64,000 bases of DNA from Pseudomonadota bacterium (GTDB lineage Bacteria > Pseudomonadota > Gammaproteobacteria > Steroidobacterales > JBCBZW01), in assembly GCA_039815145.1 (NCBI GenBank), contig JBCBZW010000004.1, forward strand, positions 1 to 64,000, in the 5' to 3' direction. Position 1 is the first letter of the stretch. Each line of letters starts with the position of its first letter. Positions 36,374 to 45,445 of the stretch are shown here, in pieces. The position numbers and the translations under genes are program-made. The notes beneath the pieces were generated by a model, which was not told where the DNA came from, made no database searches, and saw nothing but the letters and a program-made list of their open reading frames with translations.

Positions 36374-36796
36374 CTAATTGTCGGGATCGTCCGTATCCAC
36401 CTGCCCGGTGATACGCCGCCGCACGTGTGACCACGACAGCCCCGTCGCCAGCAGCGCAGCCAAGGACAGCTCCGCTGTCCAGATCATCTGGCCGCGCCCG
36501 GACGGCATCACGAAACCGCGATCGACCAGTAGCCAGACGAAGGTGCCGAAGAATCCGGCCGTGAGCAGCACCCCGAGGGGCCCTAGGGAGCGCCAGGTGG
36601 CGCGGAAGAAGATCACCCATCCGATCAGCAGCACCACCAGCACGAACCAGTGCTCGGGACCGGTCGTGCCCGCCGTGAGGTTCGCTCGCAGCCACTCGAT
36701 GTAGTTGTACGGCGTGGGGTTGTAGGTGGCGATGACGAGGCCGAAGGCGGCGATGAAGCGCAGCAGCACGCCTTGCAGGGTGAACGAGTTTGCCAT
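36374..36796 (-). CDS. Small four-helix membrane protein (DUF6524-like)
   Basis: A 140-residue membrane protein with four hydrophobic segments: GVLLRFIAAFGLVIATYNP, HWFVLVVLLIGWVIFFRATW, GVLLTAGFFGTFVWLLVDRG and IWTAELSLAALLATGLSW. The NPTPYNYIEWL after the first segment recalls the DUF6524 family. ATG 36796 follows GGAAGAG. Lies between the cyclase and the wax ester synthase without an overlap. Function unknown. Confidence 0.65.
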   Translation of the reverse strand: MANSFTLQGVLLRFIAAFGLVIATYNPTPYNYIEWLRANLTAGTTGPEHWFVLVVLLIGWVIFFRATWRSLGPLGVLLTAGFFGTFVWLLVDRGFVMPSGRGQMIWTAELSLAALLATGLSWSHVRRRITGQVDTDDPDN

Positions 36797-36930
36797 GGGG
36801 GAGCTCTTCCGGTGAGTGGGCACGGCCGGACCTGGCGGGCGCCGACGCTGGCGCGATGATGGCGGGCGCCGGCACAGGGGGTCAAGCGCCGTTCCGGCTA
36901 ACGCCGAACGTGCGATGCAGCAGGCGTGGC

Positions 36931-38319
36931 TCAGTCGGCGAGGCGACGTCGCAGGCGAGCGAACTCCTCGGTGAAGCGGGTGGTGATCGTCTGCGGGTCG
37001 GGCACGAGGCCTGCGTCCGTGATCACGCCGAGGCGTACCGAGCCCGCGTAGCTCATGATCGATACGCCCATTCCGAGGCGGCCGGACTGCGGCACCCAGA
37101 AAGTCATGTCCTTCACCGCGCTCCCGGCGAAACGCAGCGGCTCGGCCGGGCCTTTCACGTTGGTCATCACCAGGGTGGCCTTGCTGCCGAACAGGTTGAC
37201 GATCTGCGTCTCCATCACGTCCGGCGCCATACCGAATATATTCAATAAGCTGAAGAATACATACGGTTCGGGGGAGGCCTTGAGCTCGTCCATGGCGTGC
37301 TTGACGGCGTAGAGGCGCTGCAGGGGATTCTCGATGCCGATGGGAAGCGCGAGGAACACGACGCCAAACTCGTTGCCGAGCTTGGTGCTCGGGTGGCGTC
37401 GCAGGTCCACCGGGACCACCGCACGTACGCTGGCGTTGGCCACATCGACGCCGCGTTCCTCGGTCAGGTAGTGCCCGAGGGCGCCCGCCATGGCGCTCAG
37501 GAGTACATCGTTCACCTTGGTGCCCGTGGCGGCACCGATGTCCTTGACCGTCTGCAAGGCCACCGGCGCGGACATCGCCACGTGCTTGGCCTTGCCCAGC
37601 CGGCCCTTGAAGGGCGTGTCGTGATCCGGCGCCATGGCCAGGGCGTTGCCGAGCACGGCGGCGCCCTGGCCCAGGGTCTGCCCGATCTCGAGCGCTCGGG
37701 CCGGCCGGCGCAGGCTCTCTCGAAGTTCGCGCGAGAGCACGTCGGCCACCTGGCCGCCCACCTTCAGGGCGTGTCGGGCGGGCTCGAGCAGCGCAGGGCC
37801 TGGCAAGGGTGAGTGACGATCCTCGGCGCGCGGGGCCTGCGCGGACGGCGCGGCGTCCGGCGTTGGATCCATCAGGTCGTACATCACCCGCACCATCGCC
37901 GAGCCATCTGCGATGGCGTGGTGGAAACGCATCACGGCCAGGCTGTCGCCGCGGAACGCCTCGATGAGGTGCACCTCCCAGAGCGGGCGGTCGAAGTCGA
38001 GTCCCGTGCTCGCCAGTTCGCCGATGAGACGCATCAGCTCGTCGTGATCTTGGGGGTCGTCGAGGGCGATCGCGTGCACGTGGGCGTCCACGGCGAGAGT
38101 CGGATCCGTGCGCCAGCGGGGACGCTGCAGAGGCGTCGGCCCCGGCACCACGCGTTGACGGAAGCGCTCGTAGCGAAGCAGACGCTCGCAGAAGGTGTGC
38201 TTGAAGGTGGCGAGGTCGAGCTTGCCGGTGAAGGTGAGCACGCCCGTCACCATCATGAGGTTGCTCGGATCCTCCATGTGCAACCAGGCCGTGTCGATCG
38301 GTGTCAGCGTCTCACTCAT
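36931..38319 (-). CDS. Wax ester synthase/diacylglycerol O-acyltransferase (WS/DGAT)
   Basis: A 462-residue bifunctional acyltransferase making wax esters and/or triacylglycerol from acyl-CoA. The catalytic motif HHAIADG is at residues 133-139, preceded by RPLWEVHLIE (PLWE motif) and followed further on by KVNDVLLSAMAGAL, PVDLRRHPSTKLGNEFGVVFLALPIG and VMTNVKGPAEPLRFAG, all typical of the Acinetobacter AtfA family. N-terminal LTPIDTAWLHMEDPSNLMMV is also characteristic. Presence implies storage of neutral lipid. The AlkK-type ligase in this window could supply substrate. Confidence 0.95.
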   Translation of the reverse strand: MSETLTPIDTAWLHMEDPSNLMMVTGVLTFTGKLDLATFKHTFCERLLRYERFRQRVVPGPTPLQRPRWRTDPTLAVDAHVHAIALDDPQDHDELMRLIGELASTGLDFDRPLWEVHLIEAFRGDSLAVMRFHHAIADGSAMVRVMYDLMDPTPDAAPSAQAPRAEDRHSPLPGPALLEPARHALKVGGQVADVLSRELRESLRRPARALEIGQTLGQGAAVLGNALAMAPDHDTPFKGRLGKAKHVAMSAPVALQTVKDIGAATGTKVNDVLLSAMAGALGHYLTEERGVDVANASVRAVVPVDLRRHPSTKLGNEFGVVFLALPIGIENPLQRLYAVKHAMDELKASPEPYVFFSLLNIFGMAPDVMETQIVNLFGSKATLVMTNVKGPAEPLRFAGSAVKDMTFWVPQSGRLGMGVSIMSYAGSVRLGVITDAGLVPDPQTITTRFTEEFARLRRRLAD

Positions 38320-38481
38320 CTAGCCTGTGCCTAACGAGGACCTGGGCGGGCCGTTACGGTGGCGCGCAGCGGGCGACGGCGCTGATGGCGTCGCGAGGGC
38401 GGTTGGGAGCCGGGTGATGCCGGCTCGCCTGGTGCACGCCCGCCGCGCGCGGCGGGCCGCAAAGAGGGATAGGCAGTCGGC

Positions 38482-40614
38482 CTACTGTACGCAGTCGCAG
38501 CCCGTGCCCGTGTCCGGATCCACCGGCAGCGTCGTGCCGTTGGTCACCGCGAAGGTCACCGCCTGGGTCTGCAGTTCCACCGTGACCAGCGGATTCGGCC
38601 CTTGAATCACCTCGCCCGTATCGAGGTCGGTGATGAGGCTGTTCGGATCGAGGTAGGACACGTGGCCCCCGTCGGTCATACGCACGATGCCGCGCACGCC
38701 TGCCGCATCCACCGCCGTCATCGACACATCCAGCAGGCCGGCCACCTCAGCGAAGCGGTCGGTGGAGTTATCCGGCACCGTGTTGTCGTTGAGGATCTCG
38801 ATCACGTGCAGGGGATGCAGCGCGGCGGCGGCGATGGCGCCATTCAGGGCGTCGACGGCGTCGAGGCCGTGCTGCCAGTCGCGCACGTAGTAGTCGAAGC
38901 TCACGGTGCCTTCGATGATGCCGGAGGCGGCGAGGCCCGCCACCAGGCCGCGTCCGAAGAAGCTGTCATCGTCGGTCAGGAACAGGGTGAAGTTACCGCC
39001 AGGGCTGCTGAGCGTGGAGGTGGTGATTTCGTCGTTGACGGCGAGCAGCGTCGCGCTCTCGATGGCACCCAGGGACACCGACGTGTGATGGATGCGGGAG
39101 GTGTCGAGATCCGGTTCGCCGTCCGCGTCGAGGTCGATCGTCGGCAGCGTGCGGATCAGGGTGGTGAAGTCGGCGGTGGTCTGGCGCACGTAGTCGCGGG
39201 CCGTGAGCGGGTCCGTCAAGCTGATCGTGAACACCTGCCCGCCCGTGTCCGTGATGCCGTCGGCGCCGGGGACGAACGTGGTGTTGCTGAACAGGTCGAG
39301 GAAGAAGTGGCGCTCGTTATCGCCGAAGGGATTGAGCGGGTTGCCCGGGCCCTGGAACAGGGGATTGGCCGGATCGATGATGCCCTGCAAGGGCAGATCG
39401 ATGCCGATCACGAAGTAGCCGGCGGCGGCGAAGGAGTCGGACAGCGCCAGCATGGACGAGCGATCGCTGTTCACCCCCGAGAGGTACACCAGCACGGGCC
39501 AACCCGTGTCCGGCTTGGTTTGACCACTGAAGGCATTAGGCGCCGTGGCGAGCACGGGAATGGTCAGAGTGGTGCGCGGCACCGGCACCGGGTTGAAGCG
39601 GTTCAGGTCCGTGCCGCCAGCGCCTTGCCAGGTCGAGCCGTAGGGGTCGGCCGGATCGAGGTAGTAGGGTACATCCAGCGTGCCCACGAAGATGTCGGCC
39701 ACGCCGGGGACGCCGGGGATGACGTCGGCGGTGGTAAATCCGGAGGGCGCGAGCACCGCGGTGCTGGGGCCCTGAGTCTCGTCGATCACTTCCAGCGAGT
39801 TGCGCAGGGACATGGTCGACATGCTGAAGGCCATGGCGATCGCCTCGCCCGGGATGCCGAGCAGCGCGGACTGGTCCAGCAGCGGCCCGATGGCGGCGGC
39901 GCGCAGGCCTTCCAGGATCGCGTTCTCCACCGCCTCGCCGGCGAAGTGAGCGTCGCGGATGGTGGCGAACTCAACGTCTGCAGAGAGTGCGGAGCCGTTG
40001 ACGTCCGTGATGCTCGAGAGCAGGTAGATGGCGTAGGTGGTGTCCGGCAGGAACGGCTTCAGGGGCACGATCTCGAGGATGTTGCTCGGCTGGCCCGAGG
40101 CGTCCACGGACGGCGACACGCGTACCGTGTAGTCGGCGATCGCATCGGTGATGCCCGGCACCAGCGGGATGGCCGCGAAGCCGCCCGGGAAGTCGGCGTT
40201 GACGAAAGTGACGAAGAGGTTCGGGTTGGGGATGCTCGGCAAGCCCGTGGTGGGGTCCGGCAGGAACGGCACGATGCTGGTGAGGTCCGTCTCCGTCGTC
40301 ATCGGGATGCTGACGTTGGCGGTGAGCGGATAGCCGTCGAGGCGATTGACCTGCGGAATCAGCGCACCTTGGGTGGTCAGGGGCGACAGCGGCAGGTTCA
40401 GGGTGCCATCTTCGCTGCCGGCGAAGTAGATGTCGTTCGGGTACGGGGCCTGTAGCCGGTCGGCGTCGGTGAGCGCCTCGGTGGCTACGTACTTGGCAGC
40501 GAAGACCGGCCGTGTCACCTGCACTGGCTCGATGCCGATATCCCCGTCGGTCTCACAACCCCCGAGCGCGGCGACGGCTGCTAGGCCCAAGACTGCACGG
40601 CAACGACTTCCCAT
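38482..40614 (-). CDS. VolA/Pla-1/Cef-type extracellular lipase lipoprotein
   Basis: A 710-residue lipoprotein: the signal ends in lipobox VAALGGC. The N-terminal domain reads ALTDADRLQAPYPNDIYFAGSEDGTLNLPLSP, typical of the virulence factor lipase N-terminal domain, and the alpha/beta hydrolase domain contains WPVLVYLSGVNSDRSSMLALSD and IHHTSVSLGAIESATLLAV, where the Ser before Leu-Gly is the probable nucleophile; DGGHVSYLD holds the His. It would act at the cell surface releasing fatty acids from phospholipids or esters, as VolA does in Vibrio. ATG 40614 has AAGGA 8 bases upstream. Confidence 0.85.
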   Translation of the reverse strand: MGSRCRAVLGLAAVAALGGCETDGDIGIEPVQVTRPVFAAKYVATEALTDADRLQAPYPNDIYFAGSEDGTLNLPLSPLTTQGALIPQVNRLDGYPLTANVSIPMTTETDLTSIVPFLPDPTTGLPSIPNPNLFVTFVNADFPGGFAAIPLVPGITDAIADYTVRVSPSVDASGQPSNILEIVPLKPFLPDTTYAIYLLSSITDVNGSALSADVEFATIRDAHFAGEAVENAILEGLRAAAIGPLLDQSALLGIPGEAIAMAFSMSTMSLRNSLEVIDETQGPSTAVLAPSGFTTADVIPGVPGVADIFVGTLDVPYYLDPADPYGSTWQGAGGTDLNRFNPVPVPRTTLTIPVLATAPNAFSGQTKPDTGWPVLVYLSGVNSDRSSMLALSDSFAAAGYFVIGIDLPLQGIIDPANPLFQGPGNPLNPFGDNERHFFLDLFSNTTFVPGADGITDTGGQVFTISLTDPLTARDYVRQTTADFTTLIRTLPTIDLDADGEPDLDTSRIHHTSVSLGAIESATLLAVNDEITTSTLSSPGGNFTLFLTDDDSFFGRGLVAGLAASGIIEGTVSFDYYVRDWQHGLDAVDALNGAIAAAALHPLHVIEILNDNTVPDNSTDRFAEVAGLLDVSMTAVDAAGVRGIVRMTDGGHVSYLDPNSLITDLDTGEVIQGPNPLVTVELQTQAVTFAVTNGTTLPVDPDTGTGCDCVQ

Positions 40615-40966
40615 ACGAACGTTCCTTAACCACTGGATGGATCGAGGGCGGCTCTCCACCCCCGGTATAGAATACCGCGGAGCGTACGCTGCTTGTTCAA
40701 AGCATGGCAAGGCGATCGCCGAGGGAGGACGGCGCCCGCCACCTCAAGTCACCTAATGTTGCATCGCCGGAAAAGCGATCGATGCTTTTAGCGTCGTCTG
40801 GGCGTTCTCACGCTTTGGGTCAAGTGCTAGCATTCGCGAGGGTTTTAGTCGTTCGGTCGATAGCTGGGGAAGCGTCGTCGAGGGGGTGGACGATGGATGC
40901 GGTGTCCACGACCACGCTCGCGAGGACGTCCGGGCTGCGCCCGCCACCGTCCTTCGGGGATTCCAT
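40615..40966. promoter_or_regulatory. Divergent intergenic region with a small dyad
   Basis: This 352-base gap separates the divergent lipase and DUF1302 genes, so it should hold both promoters. CGGTAT (40663-40668) and ATACCG (40672-40677) form a 6-base inverted repeat around AGA, about 50 bases before the lipase start; it could be an operator. I see no convincing pair of sigma-70 hexamers and no coding frame with normal codon use. Confidence 0.4.
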
Positions 40967-42832
40967 ATGCTCATGAACCAGCGCCTGCGCCATCCGATTT
41001 CGGCGTGCCTTCTTTCCACGCCGTTAGTGCTCGCTCTGCCCGCGACCGCCGGGGAATTTCGCATCGGGGAGATCGAGGGTAGTTTCACCTCGAACATCTC
41101 CATCGGCTCGAGCTGGCGTACGGAGGGGGTCGATCCCGCGCTGGTCTTTTCCGGCAACTTCGAGGGCGGCCGGGCCTCCACCTCGGTGACCGACGATGGC
41201 AACCTCAACTTCGAGAAGGGCGCCCAGACCTCCTTCATCGTGAAGGGCCTGCACCAGCTGGAGCTGCAGACCGACAACATCGGCGTCTTCACCCGCTTCA
41301 AGTACTGGTACGACATCGAGTTGACCGAGGGCGATCGACCCTTCGGCAACTCCCTCAACGCCTACACGCCGAACCAGCCCCTGGAGGACAGCGGCTTCAA
41401 CGACTTCGCGCGAACCCGTGGCGCGCAGCTCCTGGACGCGTACGTGTACGGTGACTTCAACCTCGGCTCCATGCCCGGCGAGCTGCGCATCGGTGAGCAG
41501 GTGGTGAGCTGGGGTGAGAGCACGTTCATCCAGAACGGCATCAACATCATCAACCCGGTCGACGTGACCGCCTTCCGCCGGCCCGGCGTGGAGATCAAGG
41601 AAGGCCTGCTGCCCGTCGGCATGGTCTACACCTCCTTGGGCCTCACCGAGACCCTCAACGTCGAAGCCTTCTACCAGTGGGAGTGGCAGAAGAGCCCGAT
41701 CGACGGTTGCGGCACCTTCTTCTCGACCGTGGATGTGGCCGCCGACGGCTGTAACTTCGTGACCGTGCAACCGGTGAACGTGTCCGACCAGGCCGCCTTG
41801 GCCAACGGCCTGTTCATCACCCGCACGGACGACCGCGAACCGGACAACCAGGGCCAGTTCGGTATCTCCCTGAAGTACTTCGCCGAGGAGTTGAACTTCA
41901 CCGAGTTCGGCCTGTACTTCGTGAACTACCACAGCCGCCTGCCGCTGCTCGGCGGCACCACCTCGAGCAACGTGCTGCTCGGGGGCGAGGCTGGCACCGG
42001 CGGCTTCTTTATCCCTGGCGATCCCCTCGGCGGCAACCCGCAGTACTTCGCGGAGTTCCCGGACGACATCAAGCTCTACGGCTTTAGCTTCAACACCAAC
42101 GTCGGCGGCTTCGCCCTGTCCGGTGAGGCGAGCTATCGCCAGGACCTGCCAGCGCAGATCAACACTACCGAGCTGCTCCAAGCCGGCGTCGCCGGCGCGC
42201 CCTGGAGCACCTTGACGCCGACCGTGTTGACCACGGCGCCGGGTCAGGACTTCGCCGGCTTCGAACGCTTCGACATGCTTCAGCTGCAAGCCACGGTTGT
42301 GAAGTTTTTTGAACGGGTGATGGGGGCGGATCGCCTGAGCGTGGTGGCGGAAGTGGGCTTTGCCTCGGTGCAGGACGTGCCCGATCAGTCAGAGCTGCGC
42401 TTCGGTCGTTCGGCCACCTTCGGCATCGGCGACTTCGGCGACCTGGAACTCGCGCCGGGCCTATCGGTCAACTGTGAAGGCAACGAGGCACTCGGGTTGG
42501 TCCCGAATCCGTCGCCGGAGAACTGCACCCGGGACGGTTTCCTGACCGATACCTCCTGGGGCTATCGCCTGCGCCTGGAGTGGCAGTACCTCAACGCGTT
42601 CAAGGGCATCAACCTGCGCCCGAGCATCGCCTGGTCCCACGACGTGGACGGTTACTACCCGGAGCCTGCGCCCATCTTCGTGGAGGGTCGCCAGGTGCTG
42701 GGTCTGCGCCTCGCCGGTGACTACAACAACCGTTACTTTGGCGACATTGCCTACACCCGTTTCTCGGGCGGCGACTACAACGTGTCCCGCGACCGAGACT
42801 TCTTCTCGCTCAGCTTCGGCGTGAGCTTCTGA
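40967..42832 (+). CDS. DUF1302 outer-membrane beta-barrel protein
   Basis: A 621-residue exported protein. ATG 40967 is preferred over ATG 40973 for spacing to GGGGA. After the signal peptide (SACLLSTPLVLALPATAG) the mature chain begins EFRIGEIEGSFTSNISIGSSWR, then shows alternating beta strands throughout, ELRIGEQVVSWGESTFIQNGIN, which is a DUF1302 hallmark, and ends in an aromatic residue (DFFSLSFGVSF), as outer-membrane barrels do. First gene of the DUF1302-DUF1329-Ycf48-RND set. Confidence 0.9.
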   Translation: MLMNQRLRHPISACLLSTPLVLALPATAGEFRIGEIEGSFTSNISIGSSWRTEGVDPALVFSGNFEGGRASTSVTDDGNLNFEKGAQTSFIVKGLHQLELQTDNIGVFTRFKYWYDIELTEGDRPFGNSLNAYTPNQPLEDSGFNDFARTRGAQLLDAYVYGDFNLGSMPGELRIGEQVVSWGESTFIQNGINIINPVDVTAFRRPGVEIKEGLLPVGMVYTSLGLTETLNVEAFYQWEWQKSPIDGCGTFFSTVDVAADGCNFVTVQPVNVSDQAALANGLFITRTDDREPDNQGQFGISLKYFAEELNFTEFGLYFVNYHSRLPLLGGTTSSNVLLGGEAGTGGFFIPGDPLGGNPQYFAEFPDDIKLYGFSFNTNVGGFALSGEASYRQDLPAQINTTELLQAGVAGAPWSTLTPTVLTTAPGQDFAGFERFDMLQLQATVVKFFERVMGADRLSVVAEVGFASVQDVPDQSELRFGRSATFGIGDFGDLELAPGLSVNCEGNEALGLVPNPSPENCTRDGFLTDTSWGYRLRLEWQYLNAFKGINLRPSIAWSHDVDGYYPEPAPIFVEGRQVLGLRLAGDYNNRYFGDIAYTRFSGGDYNVSRDRDFFSLSFGVSF

Positions 42833-42870
42833 GCTAACAACGCCGATCACCTCGAGGGGGTTCCCAAACA

Positions 42871-44232
42871 ATGCTGAACGTCAAATTCTCCACCACCGTG
42901 GCAGCCGCGGTGCTGTCCGTCTTCGCGCATCCGCTGGCGGCCGCCGTGTCCGCCGACGACGCGGCCCGCCTGGGCGGCGACGAGCTCACACCGATCGGCG
43001 CCGAGCGTGCCGGCAACGCTGATGGCTCCATTCCGGCCTGGGAGCCGCTGGCGAGTCCTCCGTCGGACTTCGTTGCGGGCAAGCCCCTGGTAGATCCCTT
43101 CGCAGACGAGGCACCGCTGTTCACCATCACGGCGGCCAACCATGAGGAGTACAAGGACAAGCTCTCCGCAGGCCAGATCGGCATGCTGAAGCGCTATCCG
43201 GACACCTACCGTATCCCCGTCTATCCGAGCCATCGCATCGCCGAGTATCCGGCCGAGGTGTACGCGAAGATCAAGGCGAACGCTACCGTGGTGGAAACCG
43301 TGGAAGGCGGCAACGGCATCACCAACAACGAGTCCGATTGCCCGTTCCCGATTCCCGCCAACGGCACCGAAGTGATCTGGAACCACATCCTGCGTTACCG
43401 CGGTGGCAGCGTGAAGCGCACCTACACCCAGATCCCGGTGCAGAAGAACGCCAGCTTCAGCCCGATCGTGTTCGAAGACCAGGTCAGCTGGGCCAACCAG
43501 CTGGACGGCGACATCGACGCCAACCGCCTGTTCTTCTACAAGCAGCGCATCGACGCGCCGGCGCGCCTGGAGGGCAACGTGCTGCTGGTGCACGAGAACC
43601 TGAACCAAGTGGCGGAACCTCGTGCTGCTTGGCTCTACAACGCGGGTCAGCGTCGCGTGCGTCGCGCCCCGGACGTGGCCTACGACGGCCCTGGCACGGC
43701 GGCGGACGGTCTGCGCACCTCCGATGATCTCGACCTCTTCAACGGCGCCCTCGATCGCTACGACTGGGAGCTGGTGGGCAAGCGTGAGATGTACATCGGC
43801 GGCAACAACTACAAGCTGCTGAACAAGGACGTGCGCTACAAGGACATGCTGGGCAAAGGCCACATCAACCCTGACTACCTGCGCTACGAGCTGCGTCGCG
43901 TCTGGGTGGTCGATGCCAAGCTCAAGGATGGCAAGCGCCACGTGTACTCGCGCCGCACCTTCTACATCGACGAGGACACCTGGCAGATCGTCGCCGTCGA
44001 CCAGTACGACGGTCGCGGTGAGCTGTGGCGCGTGAAGGAAGCGCACAGCATGACTCACTACCACGTGAAGGTGCCCTGGTACGCCGTGGAAGTGCAGTAC
44101 GATCTCGTCAACGGTCGCTACCTGCCGATCGGCCTCGAGAACGAGCTCTCCGGTTACACCTACGAGTGGAACTACAAGACCAACGCGACCGAGTACACGC
44201 CGTCGGCCCTGCGCCGCGCTGGGCGTGGCTAA
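42871..44232 (+). CDS. DUF1329 family periplasmic protein (LolB-like fold)
   Basis: A 453-residue exported protein. A signal peptide (FSTTVAAAVLSVFAHPLAA) precedes ARLGGDELTPIGAERAGNADGSIPAW, the family start motif. RVWVVDAKLKDGKRHVYSRRTFYIDEDTWQIVAVDQYDGRGELWRV is the usual C-terminal signature. The DUF1329 family is structurally related to LolA/LolB lipoprotein carriers, so a periplasmic lipid- or hydrophobic-ligand shuttle is plausible. It follows DUF1302 by 38 bases. Confidence 0.9.
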   Translation: MLNVKFSTTVAAAVLSVFAHPLAAAVSADDAARLGGDELTPIGAERAGNADGSIPAWEPLASPPSDFVAGKPLVDPFADEAPLFTITAANHEEYKDKLSAGQIGMLKRYPDTYRIPVYPSHRIAEYPAEVYAKIKANATVVETVEGGNGITNNESDCPFPIPANGTEVIWNHILRYRGGSVKRTYTQIPVQKNASFSPIVFEDQVSWANQLDGDIDANRLFFYKQRIDAPARLEGNVLLVHENLNQVAEPRAAWLYNAGQRRVRRAPDVAYDGPGTAADGLRTSDDLDLFNGALDRYDWELVGKREMYIGGNNYKLLNKDVRYKDMLGKGHINPDYLRYELRRVWVVDAKLKDGKRHVYSRRTFYIDEDTWQIVAVDQYDGRGELWRVKEAHSMTHYHVKVPWYAVEVQYDLVNGRYLPIGLENELSGYTYEWNYKTNATEYTPSALRRAGRG

Positions 44233-44259
44233 GTCGTTCGCTCGGTGAGGGAGCGATCC

Positions 44260-45429
44260 TTGTTGTCTATCTCTGAAGAAGCGGGCGTTCGGCGCCCGCT
44301 TCGCCTTTCACCCCTCAGTGCCTTGTTGGCGGCGGCCCTGGTGGCCATGGCGCCGGCGAAGGCGCAAGAGTCCGTCGACTTCACTCATCTGCCGGCGCTC
44401 GAGAATCCGACCGTCGCAGAGGCCTTGATGCTCGCGGTGACGCGTGCCGGCGACCGTCTGGTGGCTGTCGGCGAGCGCGGGTTGATCGCTTATTCCGAGG
44501 ACGGCGGCGACTCCTGGACCCAGGCGACGGTGCCCTTGTCGGTCAACCTTACGAGCGTTGCCTTCATCGATGACCAGCGCGGTGCCGCCGGCGGGCATGA
44601 GGGTATGGTGCTGACCACCGAGGACGGTGGCGCCACCTGGGCCGAGCGCTTCGATGGCGTGAAGGCCACCCAGCAGGAGATCGCCTTCGCCGAGGAGAAG
44701 ATCACCAGCGCCCAAGCGGCCCTCGACGCCCTGGAAGAGGGGGCTGACGATATGGACGCCTCCCTCGCCGTGGAAGATGCCCAGTGGGCCCTGGAAGATC
44801 TCCAGACAGCCCTCGATGAGGGGCCCTCCAATCCCTTCCTGGCCCTGTGGTTCGACGATGGCGGGAAAGGCGTGGCCGCGGGCGCCTACGGCACCTTGTT
44901 CGCGACGGCCAACGGCGGCGAGGCGTGGACCCTTGCGGCGCGCAACATCGAGAACCCGGACAAGTATCACTATTACGGCATCGATCAGGCCGGCGACGGC
45001 ACGCTCTATCTCGTTGGCGAAGCGGGTCTGCTGTACCGCTCCGATGACGGCGGCGCCACCTGGATCACCCTGGACAGCCCCTACGAGGGCTCCTACTTCA
45101 GTGTGCTCACCGGCACGGACGGTGATGAGGCTTACGTGCTCGCCTTCGGCCTGCGCGGCAACATCTATCGCTCGACGGACCGTGGTGAGCAGTGGCAGCG
45201 CATCGACGTCGCCAACCAGGCCTCGCTCACCGCCGGCACGCACCTGGCCGATGGTCGGGTGGTCCTGGTGGGCAACTCGGGCGCCATCCTGGTGAGCGCC
45301 GATCACGGGCGCACCTTCTCGGTGAGCTACCGAGAGGATCGCCTGTCGTTGAGCGGTGTGGCGGCGGCGGACCCGTCGCATGTGGTGGTGGTCGGTGCAG
45401 CCGGCATCCACCGAGTGGAAATTCCCTAA
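44260..45429 (+). CDS. Ycf48/BNR-repeat beta-propeller exported protein
   Basis: A 389-residue protein. I prefer TTG 44260 because GAGGGAG lies 6 bases upstream; GTG 44245 in the same frame is the alternative. The signal peptide (LSALLAAALVAMAPAKAQES) is followed by Asp-box/BNR repeats: YSEDGGDSWTQATV, TTEDGGATWAERF, ATANGGEAWTLAA, RSDDGGATWITLD, RSTDRGEQWQRID and VSADHGRTFSV. A helical insert (residues about 135-185, AEEKITSAQAALDALEEGAD) interrupts the propeller. This Ycf48-type protein is a regular partner of the following RND transporter. Confidence 0.85.
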   Translation: MLSISEEAGVRRPLRLSPLSALLAAALVAMAPAKAQESVDFTHLPALENPTVAEALMLAVTRAGDRLVAVGERGLIAYSEDGGDSWTQATVPLSVNLTSVAFIDDQRGAAGGHEGMVLTTEDGGATWAERFDGVKATQQEIAFAEEKITSAQAALDALEEGADDMDASLAVEDAQWALEDLQTALDEGPSNPFLALWFDDGGKGVAAGAYGTLFATANGGEAWTLAARNIENPDKYHYYGIDQAGDGTLYLVGEAGLLYRSDDGGATWITLDSPYEGSYFSVLTGTDGDEAYVLAFGLRGNIYRSTDRGEQWQRIDVANQASLTAGTHLADGRVVLVGNSGAILVSADHGRTFSVSYREDRLSLSGVAAADPSHVVVVGAAGIHRVEIP

Positions 45430-45445
45430 GCTAAGGAAGGCCAGC

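Noticed and set aside
38602-40455. A 617-codon plus-strand open frame opposite the VolA-like lipase.
   Set aside because: Composition is repetitive and Arg/His/Gly/Val-rich, with no domain; the opposite strand encodes a coherent lipoprotein lipase.
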